NCBI RefSeq assembly: GCF_037963865.1
Contig: NZ_CP150170.1
Location: 4,030,001-4,094,000, forward strand
From: Paenibacillus sp. FSL R10-2734
GTDB lineage: Bacteria > Bacillota > Bacilli > Paenibacillales > Paenibacillaceae
Reading direction: 5' to 3'
DNA length: 64,000 bases
Position 1 is the first letter of the stretch, and every line of letters starts with the position of its first letter. The position numbers and the translations under genes are program-made. Shown here in pieces: positions 28,901 through 36,203 of this stretch. The notes beneath the pieces are model-generated. The model searched no databases and was not told the DNA's origin. It was given only the letters and a program-made list of their open reading frames with translations.

Positions 28901-29689
28901 AGCACCGCTATCTTTCCAACGGTTGCCTGCTGTACCCGCTGATGATGGTGCATATGCCCAAGTATATCTCGTCGGGTTATGAATAACATCAGCCTCTGAA
29001 CTTTGATAGAATGTCCCGGCAAAGGTGGCATTTTTTCCATCTACAATAGCAAACTGAGTTCTATCCGTCGCTGTCTGCTCCTCTTCAGGATATGGGTCAA
29101 AATACCATGCCGTCATCTTATAATTGCTTCCACCTGGCAATGCCACGTCTTGGGCTACATTTTCATTATTCGTATCACCTGACGGTGTAATCGCTTTCAA
29201 TCCAGAACGGGACTGAGCATCGGACAGCGTGAATGATGAACCTAATTTGCCCGTTGATGTCATCGGACCATTGTTGTTCTCGAAGTCCTCCATGAATAAC
29301 ACATCTGAGTCATTGTAATAACTCGCCGTGGTTGTGATTGTCACTGGGATGCCCGGAGCACCTGGCGACGCAAATGTATAACCGCTAGCTAAAGTAATGT
29401 TCCCCTGATTATTAACAGTTAATAGATTCGAATTGCTGGAATCATAACTAACCTCGTCAATAACCGGTCCTTTCACCAGACTGCTTAAAGGCGAACCTTT
29501 ATAGGCAAGATTCACCCTGCCTGCCTGTCCTGCCGCTTGTGTCAATTCTAGTACAACGGAGTCAAAAGATTCACTCCCTCCCGCAGCTGACACTTCAGAT
29601 GAAGGCGCCAAGCCGAACAGACCAGGGAATACCAACGTCGTTGCCGTAACCATCGACAAAACTTTTTGCATCCATTTCGATCGTATCAT
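22919..29689 (-). CDS. Giant secreted modular protein with parallel beta-helix and copper-amine-oxidase-N-type C-terminus
   Basis: A 2256-residue exported protein. The signal peptide covers residues 1-35 (hydrophobic MVTATTLVFPGLFGLA, cleavage after VSA). In order: a jelly-roll/LamG-like module (about 90-350), an Ig-like domain (about 362-455, TYQWYVSDD), a linker domain, a second jelly-roll module (about 715-930) that repeats the first, an X2-like module (about 940-1025), a right-handed parallel beta-helix (about 1028-1610, starting YYFSNNGDDHADGRTPATAW), an InlB/Listeria-Bacteroides repeat (VTFDSNGGSEV, GGWYQDAG), three He_PIG-type Ig domains, a Gly/Ser/Pro-rich linker and two copper-amine-oxidase-N-like modules at the end (GRTLVPLRFVADSLGA, GRTMLPLRFIAEHFGA). 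The helix is the probable catalytic part, presumably a polysaccharide lyase or hydrolase. The gene follows a chaperone-like gene. Confidence 0.88.
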   Translation of the reverse strand: MIRSKWMQKVLSMVTATTLVFPGLFGLAPSSEVSAAGGSESFDSVVLELTQAAGQAGRVNLAYKGSPLSSLVKGPVIDEVSYDSSNSNLLTVNNQGNITLASGYTFASPGAPGIPVTITTTASYYNDSDVLFMEDFENNNGPMTSTGKLGSSFTLSDAQSRSGLKAITPSGDTNNENVAQDVALPGGSNYKMTAWYFDPYPEEEQTATDRTQFAIVDGKNATFAGTFYQSSEADVIHNPTRYTWAYAPSSAGTAGNRWKDSGALRSTGWHKFEWLITPNGATLHIDGTLISDSAQSDIYKAMKSGTTIQPKIAGGWNSQSGNKPYIKNKHLIDDFYVVKDVATTTGTRTLTLNLVPPGGLPNLEIITQPTAAEVKQGEKATFSVTASAAAVTYQWYVSDDETGLNGVKVSGADKAVLTLPNVDSASQQGNFYYCEVSSAEGVMVKSNAVPLLITTNTQVNAPINPTLDSDTGIYSGDSNYGDTLVTLFKDSGPVGYYLSKNGGPDQPNNHERHHVLSYARALGVGNYTVTAIVINNAGDISEEVAANGKLTIEKLPKPANGRWNGTYATWDRVANASAYSVQLFSNGVANGSPIAATSNDAALSPTLNDTFKVQANGNATSRFLDSDESGESAQYSANIALIRQNDTLRAGDKTRLIVDTADVFVADNISFSPADQDKAKIEVDDAGFVTVKKGYVPTGNEEVTVQVSVDYFNKADTMFYDGFEGEKKFSNGANGYGHSDLMSRTGGKAATSSGIGQVATVPGNYNYAPATGKTTIVTAWYYDDGRAASNDHAVFGLTPSPNEHIAINYGNGDGDWAANLTNYSVRPGSSGRFYPVDVKRSEGWHKFQWFVTSAGTTSKIDGQDIQRQTTDGGNFDTLVKNNISKIDALQLATNWGNKPGTVKDIQNRHFIDDVYVIDSGITAQTGTASITLKLMPKEYSHLEDSTYVMGLDDYKITVNPDLADLAGVEIGAVALQRDVDYTVSGKVLKINKESFARNNIEPGKYTVRLDLNPAEITLELNIVPLEVRDYYFSNNGDDHADGRTPATAWKSISKINEYVFMPGSTIYLDANSVWNEQIKLRGNGEKENPITLTKYNTTDPNQRPIINGGGTASSPSGISLNGTIELYDVNYWVVSGIEVTNIGNKAGDGRSGIAVMSRISKLGQGQFNIQDYADARMQGIVIRDNYVHDVNGLHQANGANKISGGIIINGYVDILVEGNKTLRCDNEGIRNNAYGPSNPGTNNTGITWSNSSYPWASNAVFRNNWVSSSVGDGIVMSGGNNSLVERNVVTDSGYSYLSDKSGNLVTNWGPNNTTPTYLGSQNYAAAWIMASKGTIFRYNEAIDNPYHASNDGMAWDIDNYCQDNVYEYNYSRNNYGGWYLQMNSAKGNIVRYNISVNDGRSPDFNKSFNSLVLLAGGSSTSEELSGLYYNNIIVTPLKNSSSIVFDPTASNLHIYFQNNIFAYTGANNQVGLKGGGTSAPFTAGRFTNNIVYPANLFGNMNAGGGGYLGAGVTATDNRYVTEEELNSILNDYKSAPEHWITNSGTVDAKLDYSAMNGFRLADGNNLALGAGAEIVSPYVDRANALPHMTERTDFFGNPLSGRTPSIGAHNPYAVTFDSNGGSEVVMKFADMGGTITEPTVPTKEKAVFGGWYQDAGLNDAWDFIADPVTRDIELYAKWVEDAGKAPTITTNSLADGKVGQPYSAVLTSDGDKPIKWAVVDGQLPTGLSLDEDAGVISGTPDQWGQFSFKVQANNDTGSDTKPFNIVITEDVSVDTAPEIITKNLPSGKVGQPYTVTLAVYGSEPITWKVQGGDLPVDLNLDEATGVISGTPQEAGYYEFTVAATNDFGIDKRVLSIEIKEDKPVATAPEIITKNLPSGKVGQPYTVTLAVYSDEPITWTVTDNYLPVGLNLEGATGVISGMPTEAGTYKFTVTASNHAGIDMRELTIVINANNNGGNNGGSSDGPSSTPTPSPDPIDATIKEHLKKGNSIELTMSAGKDELEILSDTIGAIIKADKPLTVTNDTVSVELSPELLKQLNTGKRIKVVIKPVDEGDGVTGRGYELKIFADGREITDYTGLIPVTFDLTKEKLSTNDISMLCGVMLRLDGNMERLGGKYDHKTGKFTFRTKGLGYIFVTTKPEPVKLEFTLGKTGYKLNGIEMSMDVASMVVKGRTLVPLRFVADSLGANVGWDNITKTVMITLEGQTLSIAIGELAPGMDVAAEIVNGRTMLPLRFIAEHFGADVFFDNITKSISIKK

Positions 29690-29798
29690 CCCAAAACTTC
29701 CTCCCTTTGAAATTTATAATTTAATGCTTTATAAAAAATCTGCATCTATGGAAGTCTCAATAGACACAGATTTCTATAAACTTAACAACAAAACTATT

Positions 29799-30740
29799 CT
29801 AGTTCACTACTAATTCACTGAATCGATTACCGTTATACACGATCTTCAACTTATCCGTATTTGTAATTAACGCTCGCAAGTCAGATTCCGCCCATCCGTA
29901 TGTAATGGAATCTTTTACTTCATCCAGTTTAAGCTTGGTGATTTTCGGTTTTGTAGTTAATGTGGCAACGACATCTTCGCCCATATATTTTCCGATTACG
30001 GTCTCACCTACAGAAGCAGCAGTTAATGACTCCCAGAACTTAAGAGACTCAGTATCTTCTTTGGATATGTCCAAACGATTTAGCACTTTCTCTTCCTTGG
30101 CCTGTCCCGCTGTCGCTAATGCCGCCGTTAATTCATTAGCAACACGAACATATTCCGTACTTTTTGATGCATACTCAACTTGCAACTCTGCTTCGCTCAA
30201 TTTCGTTTTTTTAACCTGAGTTTCTACTAAATTCGGCCAACGGGCGCCACTTAAGTATTGCATGTATTGATTTAAATCAAACTGAGGCAACCCATAGTAA
30301 GTCCCTCCTGAATCATCCATCTTAGCTCGCTTAACATTTTCATCTTCCATGTCGGATTTTAGCTCATCAAAGCTTTTGTAAGAGGCGATCCCCCGCTCGT
30401 CTGCAATAAATTGCTCCTGCTTGGTCTTTAGCAATGCAGTCATCGCAGATTTCTTGGTGTATTCAGATGGGGTTTCATGATTGTCGCCGTATTGACCTGT
30501 CCAGAAGCCCTCATCTACTTGGGCCCCATAAGTTCTGAAGAAATAGTCTGCCGTTATAGCTCTCTGCTCTTTTACATAAAATTGGAATTCTTCCTCTGTT
30601 ACGGCGTATCCATCTACTGTAAATATCCAATCTTCAGGTAGCTCCGCCTTTTTGTTAGTTAAGCTCAACACGAGTAAAGCAAGAACAATCAAAGCGGTAA
30701 AGAAGATAATCACTGTTGGTTTCCGTCTTGTAATCTTCAT
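29799..30740 (-). CDS. Membrane-anchored SurA/PrsA-like chaperone lacking a clear PPIase domain
   Basis: A 313-residue protein from the ATG at 30740, chosen because GGGAGGG lies six bases upstream. One N-terminal membrane segment (VIIFFTALIVLALLVLSL) anchors an extracellular helical domain. Residues about 38-110 (FTVDGYAVTEEEFQFYVKEQRAITADYF) resemble the SurA-N/PrsA chaperone core. No parvulin signature (GDLGWF or similar) is visible, so it probably holds rather than isomerises substrates. It is 109 bases upstream of the 2256-residue secreted protein gene and likely co-transcribed, so a dedicated folding helper for that protein is the simplest reading. Confidence 0.75.
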   Translation of the reverse strand: MKITRRKPTVIIFFTALIVLALLVLSLTNKKAELPEDWIFTVDGYAVTEEEFQFYVKEQRAITADYFFRTYGAQVDEGFWTGQYGDNHETPSEYTKKSAMTALLKTKQEQFIADERGIASYKSFDELKSDMEDENVKRAKMDDSGGTYYGLPQFDLNQYMQYLSGARWPNLVETQVKKTKLSEAELQVEYASKSTEYVRVANELTAALATAGQAKEEKVLNRLDISKEDTESLKFWESLTAASVGETVIGKYMGEDVVATLTTKPKITKLKLDEVKDSITYGWAESDLRALITNTDKLKIVYNGNRFSELVVN

Positions 30741-30797
30741 GACGCCCTCCCTTTCCAATAGAATGGTTAGACATAATTGTAAGTTTAGCTACCCCTT

Positions 30798-30814
30798 AAT
30801 TTAAGCGCTTATTT
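30798..30814. promoter_or_regulatory. Candidate catabolite-responsive element (cre)
   Basis: The palindrome AATTTAAGCGCTTATTT has the AAGCGCTT core of CcpA sites and lies about 60 bases before the chaperone-like gene. It fits carbon catabolite repression of the chaperone plus beta-helix operon. The flanks match the cre consensus only partly. Confidence 0.35.
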
Positions 30815-30905
30815 AGACTGAATTAGAACAAATTTGACTTATAAAAAAACACTCCTAGTTCGCAATAATGCGTATGCAATTAGCGAGCTGTCCGTTATAA
30901 TCCCC

Positions 30906-30953
30906 AAAAAAACGAATGGCTTCGCCCTCTGAAAACAAAGGACGAAGCCATTT
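30906..30953 (-). terminator. Terminator after the SGNH hydrolase gene
   Basis: On the minus strand ATGGCTTCG pairs with CGAAGCCAT around a long loop, followed by CGTTTTTTT. It ends the upstream polysaccharide operon and leaves the chaperone plus beta-helix pair as a separate transcript. Confidence 0.8.
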
Positions 30954-31035
30954 GATATAACCTTTAAAAGTAAACCAACTTTAATGCCAACAGACTATTG
31001 TGTTCAAAACATAGTGGATAAAGCCTAATGAATAA

Positions 31036-32265
31036 TTATAATGGCGGCTGCACCAATAACAACTTCCCTAGCTGGATCACCGTTTGATCGTACCAATCTG
31101 GATGCTGCCGAACATGCTCACTACTTCGTTCATTGCCGCATGCCTCAAATACGGCTGCTTTGACTGTCTTCTCGGTATCGACTTCGAAGCGAACCGTATG
31201 TTTCCCATTCGGGAGCTCCGGCAAGAATATATACTGATTACGATTATGATCATTGTGTAGTGTGAATCGATCGACAATAAAGGGTTCCCCACCATCCACC
31301 GACACCTTCAATCTGCCTGAATCAGGCCCGCCGATATCGAATAACCCGATATGGGTTCCCTCGAACTGCACCGTGATAGCCTCTCCAGGATCGACTGCTC
31401 GCCATAGGCCGGGGAACAACCAATTGTACTCGCGCACTAAAGCAAAATCATCGGGAGTCATGTAAGACCATCCTGCGGAAAAATCGGTAATACTATCCAG
31501 TGACAGCATGGCCGCATACTCCCAAGGATTAGCCGGGACTAACGGATTCTGAGGCAAGTGATGTTCCACCCTTCCCAGATGATCTCGAAGTTCGCTAATT
31601 TTATCGAATGACCGGGTAATCGTATCCGTCCAAATCTGGTGTCCTTCGGGAATGGTCGGATGGATCGAATCTTGCGTAAAAATAACGGCTCCCGGAATGG
31701 ACACGTTTTCCTTTGAGGTAAAAATGAGCTTTCCCTCCGACACCAAGTGACTGACCGCTACGCCCAGATGAATCGAAGGAATACCATAGTAGTCGGCCAC
31801 TTCCTCTTGCATTAAAGCCCCCTTCTGGTATTCCCCAGACTGAAATCCGGCCACATCCCGCTCCTTCACCGTATAAACGAACAGGATATCGGTAAACCGG
31901 TTCCGCTTGCGGATCTGACGAACAATTCCTTCGATCCGCGCCTTGGATTCGGGATCTCCGCCATCGTTACCGACAAATTCAACAAATACTAGATCAGGCT
32001 GATGACGCAGTACGTCTGTCTCCAAACGGGCACAGCCCAAATCCGATCCTGTCCCATTAATGCCTGCATTTATAGAGCGAATATCCGCCTGAGGATATTG
32101 CTCACGAAGCCAATCCGCCGTCATGACCCTGTATCCTTCAGAACGAGTATTGCTACCACCGAAATAGACGATTGTTACGGTATCCCCATTTTCCAACTTC
32201 TGAATTACATTAGGGAGCCCTCTTCGCGGGAATAATTCCTTCATCGCGACTTCACCTGACCTCAT
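31036..32265 (-). CDS. SGNH/GDSL-type hydrolase with C-terminal beta domain
   Basis: A 409-residue esterase-type protein without a signal peptide. The four SGNH blocks are visible: Ser38 in FGGSNT, Gly68 in NAGING, Asn100 in VGND and Asp199/His202 in DSIHP. The C-terminal part (about 250-400) is a beta-sandwich (FDIGGPDSGRLKVSVDGG, NGKHTVRFEV) like those of carbohydrate esterases. It probably removes acetyl or other ester groups from imported oligosaccharides. Its ATG overlaps the stop of the FAD-dependent oxidoreductase gene (ATGA), so the two are translationally coupled and probably act on the same substrate. Confidence 0.87.
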   Translation of the reverse strand: MRSGEVAMKELFPRRGLPNVIQKLENGDTVTIVYFGGSNTRSEGYRVMTADWLREQYPQADIRSINAGINGTGSDLGCARLETDVLRHQPDLVFVEFVGNDGGDPESKARIEGIVRQIRKRNRFTDILFVYTVKERDVAGFQSGEYQKGALMQEEVADYYGIPSIHLGVAVSHLVSEGKLIFTSKENVSIPGAVIFTQDSIHPTIPEGHQIWTDTITRSFDKISELRDHLGRVEHHLPQNPLVPANPWEYAAMLSLDSITDFSAGWSYMTPDDFALVREYNWLFPGLWRAVDPGEAITVQFEGTHIGLFDIGGPDSGRLKVSVDGGEPFIVDRFTLHNDHNRNQYIFLPELPNGKHTVRFEVDTEKTVKAAVFEACGNERSSEHVRQHPDWYDQTVIQLGKLLLVQPPL

Positions 32266-34478
32266 TTATCGTTTTTAGGAGCAAAGCATTTTACAGCAAA
32301 CACTTCAAAGTAAGGCGAACCATATGTGGCACAGAAATCGAAGCGGATTTGGGTTACCTCTTTCGCATCCACCTTATGTTTATTCAAGGTGAGATAATTC
32401 CCACGAGTTATGATTGTCCTCTCGCTTCCGTCTTCTAAGGTCAAGGTCATATCATAATCTTGGATAAGAGTCTCGATCGGATCGTCGAAATGCTCCAAAT
32501 CTAGCTGCGAATTGAAAACAAGATGGATTTCGTCCAGATTTTTGGGACTGGCAAAACGGAATTCCAACCATTCCTGTCCTTCCGTACGTTCAGAAATCCA
32601 GCCGTTCGGTAGACCATAAGGTCTGGAGTAGCCGTTGACGACATTCTCGGAATTATACATAATCTGAGATGGTAACAGATCCTTGAAGCAAATGCTCTTA
32701 TTGAGTTTCTTCAGCCTGGACGGCTCTTCCGGCCTATAATGGAAGGTAACCGATCCAGTCATTTTCTCTTCATTAACGTATACGACAAGGCTCGCCGTAC
32801 CTTCCAATATAATGTAGATTTTATCGTCAGCCGGTTTCTTGCAGTCCAAGTCTAGCGTAATCCAGTCGTCATGACCGGCTGTAATAATCAAGCCGTAGTC
32901 TTTCAACTCGCTGGTGGGAATGTAGTTTTCCTTCCGTTCCCCGCCAAACAGCTTCACATGCAGAGTTTCCGAATACTCGGAAATATTTTTAATTTTGATC
33001 CGTACGCTTTCAGCCACGGATGTCTGAATCGGCAAGACCAAACATAACCCTTTCTCCAAGGAAATCTCTTCGGTTGGATGAAGATTGTCATAGCTGCGCT
33101 GAGACGAGGCATGAATAGTTAATCCGTCAGCGAAGTAAGGATCCAATTCCTCTTGAAGCCCTACAATCGTTTGGCCATCTCGAAGCAGCAGCGCCTGCAG
33201 TTCCTCCATATGAGAGTCGACTATGGCCGCGGGGTCTATCTCATATTTCAAGCATAACGAAGCAGCCGTTCCAACCGCCTGCCCCATACAACCGCAGGTT
33301 GCCATTACCCTTGTAGATCCGAAAGCCACATGAGTAGCGCTTATATTTCGACCAGCAAACATGAGATTAGGAATATTTCTTGAATATAAACTGCGGAAAG
33401 GGATATTGTACAATCCAGGCACGAAATTCCATGCTGTAGCCGGCCCCTCGTCGTAGATGCCCTTATTCGCATGTAAATCCATATACCATCCTCCAACGGA
33501 TACAGCATCATCGAAATGCGGCTTTGCTGTAAGGTCGTTCTGAGACAACATGTGATCCCCAATAAACCGCCTCGACTCCCGTTTTCCCGGAATCGGGCAT
33601 ACATAATCCAAGATGAGATTGTCCACATCATCAAATTCGCCGCTATTTTTGATATAATCCCAAATCCCGTACACCAATTTCCGCAGCTCCAATGCGATGT
33701 CTTCATTATTCTTGATAATATCCATATGTCCGCCGTATTCCAGCCACCACAATCCGCCAAGCCCGTTGATTTTTCTTGGAAATGCCCGATGGTTTAAACC
33801 TTTTCTGATACTATCGAAAAAGGCCAACTTCGTAATATCATACGCAAAGCCAGGCCTTTTGTAAGGAACGGAATATTCTACGTTACGTGCTTGAAACAGG
33901 ATCGTATCCCCCATGGTGTAATGATCCGCCACTTCAGGAGCCAATTCCTCCTTGTATTCATGCTTCGCTTCTCTACCCCATCGGAAGAGAGCACCTGCTT
34001 GATATCCGACAACGCCATCTCCGGAGCAATCGATGTAGTTTCGGCTTTCAAATCGAAATTTTCTTTCGGAAGCCAATTGAAGGCCCTCCACCCATTTAAT
34101 TCTGCCGTTCTCCATGCCCGTTTCATGCACGCATGTATTCAGAAATAGAGAAATGTTAGGCTCAGCATAAACCATATCCAACAAGACCGCATCCGAAAGC
34201 GAAAGCATAAGCTTCTTGTTGTATAACGGATTATAGTGAAAAATCTTCAGCTTGAGTTCTTCCACCAACCCGCCCTCGCGTGCATAATAGGAGGGACTGT
34301 TTCCGAGATATGCCGACCCGTTGATATGAACCCTGACCTCGCTGCTCGCATTTCCCCCAAGAACCGGTCGATCATTAATAAGTGAAACCTGCAGCCCTTG
34401 GCGTGCGGCAGCAATGGCAGCGCATATCCCAGCAATACCTCCGCCTACGACGGTTACATCTGCTTTAATAAGCTCCAT
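32262..34478 (-). CDS. FAD-dependent oxidoreductase (FAD_oxidored family) with C-terminal beta domain
   Basis: A 738-residue protein from the ATG at 34478, which has GGAGGT seven bases upstream; an ATG at 34493 is less likely. The dinucleotide-binding motif VVGGGIAGICAAIAAAR starts at residue 10 and is followed by LGGNASSEVR. IDCSGDG near residue 150 and AGRNISATHVAFGSTRVMATC near 385 complete the FAD domain. The C-terminal third is beta-rich (FHYRPEEP, ASPKNLDEIHLVF). Family members are often annotated xanthan-lyase-like or BBE-like and sit in polysaccharide loci; oxidation of a sugar hydroxyl is the expected reaction. A paralogue is encoded at 57096-59345. There is no signal peptide, so it acts inside the cell. 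Confidence 0.88.
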   Translation of the reverse strand: MELIKADVTVVGGGIAGICAAIAAARQGLQVSLINDRPVLGGNASSEVRVHINGSAYLGNSPSYYAREGGLVEELKLKIFHYNPLYNKKLMLSLSDAVLLDMVYAEPNISLFLNTCVHETGMENGRIKWVEGLQLASERKFRFESRNYIDCSGDGVVGYQAGALFRWGREAKHEYKEELAPEVADHYTMGDTILFQARNVEYSVPYKRPGFAYDITKLAFFDSIRKGLNHRAFPRKINGLGGLWWLEYGGHMDIIKNNEDIALELRKLVYGIWDYIKNSGEFDDVDNLILDYVCPIPGKRESRRFIGDHMLSQNDLTAKPHFDDAVSVGGWYMDLHANKGIYDEGPATAWNFVPGLYNIPFRSLYSRNIPNLMFAGRNISATHVAFGSTRVMATCGCMGQAVGTAASLCLKYEIDPAAIVDSHMEELQALLLRDGQTIVGLQEELDPYFADGLTIHASSQRSYDNLHPTEEISLEKGLCLVLPIQTSVAESVRIKIKNISEYSETLHVKLFGGERKENYIPTSELKDYGLIITAGHDDWITLDLDCKKPADDKIYIILEGTASLVVYVNEEKMTGSVTFHYRPEEPSRLKKLNKSICFKDLLPSQIMYNSENVVNGYSRPYGLPNGWISERTEGQEWLEFRFASPKNLDEIHLVFNSQLDLEHFDDPIETLIQDYDMTLTLEDGSERTIITRGNYLTLNKHKVDAKEVTQIRFDFCATYGSPYFEVFAVKCFAPKNDK

Positions 34479-34577
34479 TTTGATAACCTCCATGATTAGA
34501 TCCTTCTATCATGGTAAGCCTTTTGCTATCCTTTTTTTTACATGATATCGCGAGAAATTTATACATTTTTTGCAACC

Positions 34578-36203
34578 TTATTTGGATTCGTACCGTGTCA
34601 TTTTTATCCGATATTGCTTAGGCGTATCACCCGTATATTCTTTAAATAATTTGCAAAAATAACCTTCATTCACAATTCCTACTTCCTCGCACAATTCCAA
34701 TAAAGAATAATCCTGAACATTTAACAGCTCGAGAGCTAATTGAATTTTTTTGCGGTTGATGTAGCTGATAACGCCTTCATTCATTGTTTTTTTAAATAAG
34801 CTGCTAAAATACGATGGGGCTAAATTCACTTCCTCGGCAATAGCCTCCAGTGTTAATCGTTGTTTCAGGTGTTTCTCTATAAACCGCATAGCACTCATGA
34901 TTTCTACGCGATGTAATTGTTGGCCAGTGTGTACATATTCGAAGGTGAAGTCGCCAATATAGGCAAGCTGCTCCCGAAATGTCATGAATTTTATAGGAAA
35001 CTCTGATACTTCCGTGGTCAACGAGTTCCCCAATTTAAATTTCGCAGTAATATCTCTGTACAAGTCTTGAAGCATAGGTGCCATGATCGACTTATGAATT
35101 TTATAATCCATCATAAATTGGTTTAAATCAGAGATTTCTTTCTCCAGTTCTTCCTTGGAAACTTTTCTTTGTACCCATTTGAGAAAATCAGCCATTTTCA
35201 GCTGAACGTCCTCCTTTTTGTCATTCCGGTAATGGAACCGATGCATGGGTGTTTTGACTACTTTCTCCGCATGATAATAGAAATCCTCACTCACGTTATT
35301 AGCTTCTATGTAAGCTTGTTTAATGGATTCCCAGCCTCTGTGCGGACCTCCAAAAGCGACGGAAACCTTTTGATTCAAATATTGATGTAAATGGGAGACG
35401 ATCTGATTACCCAATGAATGGCAAGCATATTCCGTATCCATATCACTACGATTATTTTCCCAAGAAAGAAAGCCAATAAAACGATTATCAGATAGATCCG
35501 CAGCTACACCTCTGCCACCATTTACCACAGTTTCTTCGATTATATTCGTAATGGCATATTTCAAGATGTTTTGATCAGACGCTGAATATTCGTTTCGGAA
35601 ACTCTCATACTGATTCATTTCAACAATGAAGCAACAATAGTTGGCTTGAAAGAAATGGAACTGCATTCGATTAGCAAAATCCGATGCCCGATGAGAAGGA
35701 ATTTCGCCTCTAATAAGCTCGTTAAAAAATTGCTTGCGGACTCTATATTTATTTTCAAGCACGGATACGTTTAACGATTGAAATTCCGCTTCTTTTTTCT
35801 TAACCTCATTTAAAATCCCAGCTGCCTTATCTAAAGCGCGATTCAAATCCGCTTCCCTGAGCGGAACCTTAACAATGTACTCCAATACGTTGGCTTGAAT
35901 AGCTCGCTGGGCGTATTCAAAGGATGAATAGGCAGTCAAAAGAATATATTGGGTATGGGGAAGCTTTGGCTTTAGTTGCTCAATCATGGAAATTCCATCC
36001 ATTATCGGCATAACGACATCAGATATCACGATGTCCGGCTTAAGCTTTAAGATCTCCTCTATCCCCTTCAGTCCATTATTCGCTTTGCCCACTAAATGAA
36101 ATCGCTTATCCCTATGGGAGAGTTCGTAAAAAAACAATTCCAATCTTTGAATGATTAGATCTTCATCGTCAACAATGAAGCAGGTGTAGTCTCTCACCAT
36201 CAT
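34578..36203 (-). CDS. AraC-type response regulator, YesN-like
   Basis: A 541-residue response regulator. The receiver domain has acidic residues D12/D13, phospho-acceptor Asp62 (VISDVVMPIMDG), a Thr near 90 (LLTAYSS) and a Lys near 112. A long middle region follows, and two AraC helix-turn-helix motifs close the protein (ISYINRKKIQLALELLNVQDYSLLELCEEVGIVNEGYFCKLFKEYTGDTPKQYR). The ribosome binding site AAAGGAGATG lies inside the end of the sensor kinase gene, and the start overlaps its stop, so kinase and regulator are coupled. It probably activates this polysaccharide locus. Confidence 0.93.
   Translation of the reverse strand: MMVRDYTCFIVDDEDLIIQRLELFFYELSHRDKRFHLVGKANNGLKGIEEILKLKPDIVISDVVMPIMDGISMIEQLKPKLPHTQYILLTAYSSFEYAQRAIQANVLEYIVKVPLREADLNRALDKAAGILNEVKKKEAEFQSLNVSVLENKYRVRKQFFNELIRGEIPSHRASDFANRMQFHFFQANYCCFIVEMNQYESFRNEYSASDQNILKYAITNIIEETVVNGGRGVAADLSDNRFIGFLSWENNRSDMDTEYACHSLGNQIVSHLHQYLNQKVSVAFGGPHRGWESIKQAYIEANNVSEDFYYHAEKVVKTPMHRFHYRNDKKEDVQLKMADFLKWVQRKVSKEELEKEISDLNQFMMDYKIHKSIMAPMLQDLYRDITAKFKLGNSLTTEVSEFPIKFMTFREQLAYIGDFTFEYVHTGQQLHRVEIMSAMRFIEKHLKQRLTLEAIAEEVNLAPSYFSSLFKKTMNEGVISYINRKKIQLALELLNVQDYSLLELCEEVGIVNEGYFCKLFKEYTGDTPKQYRIKMTRYESK

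Noticed and set aside
30880..30892. TTAGCGAGCTG near the SGNH terminator as a fourth MarR site
   Set aside because: The second half-site is broken (GCTGT instead of GCTAA), and it lies in a spacer far from the MarR-linked genes.
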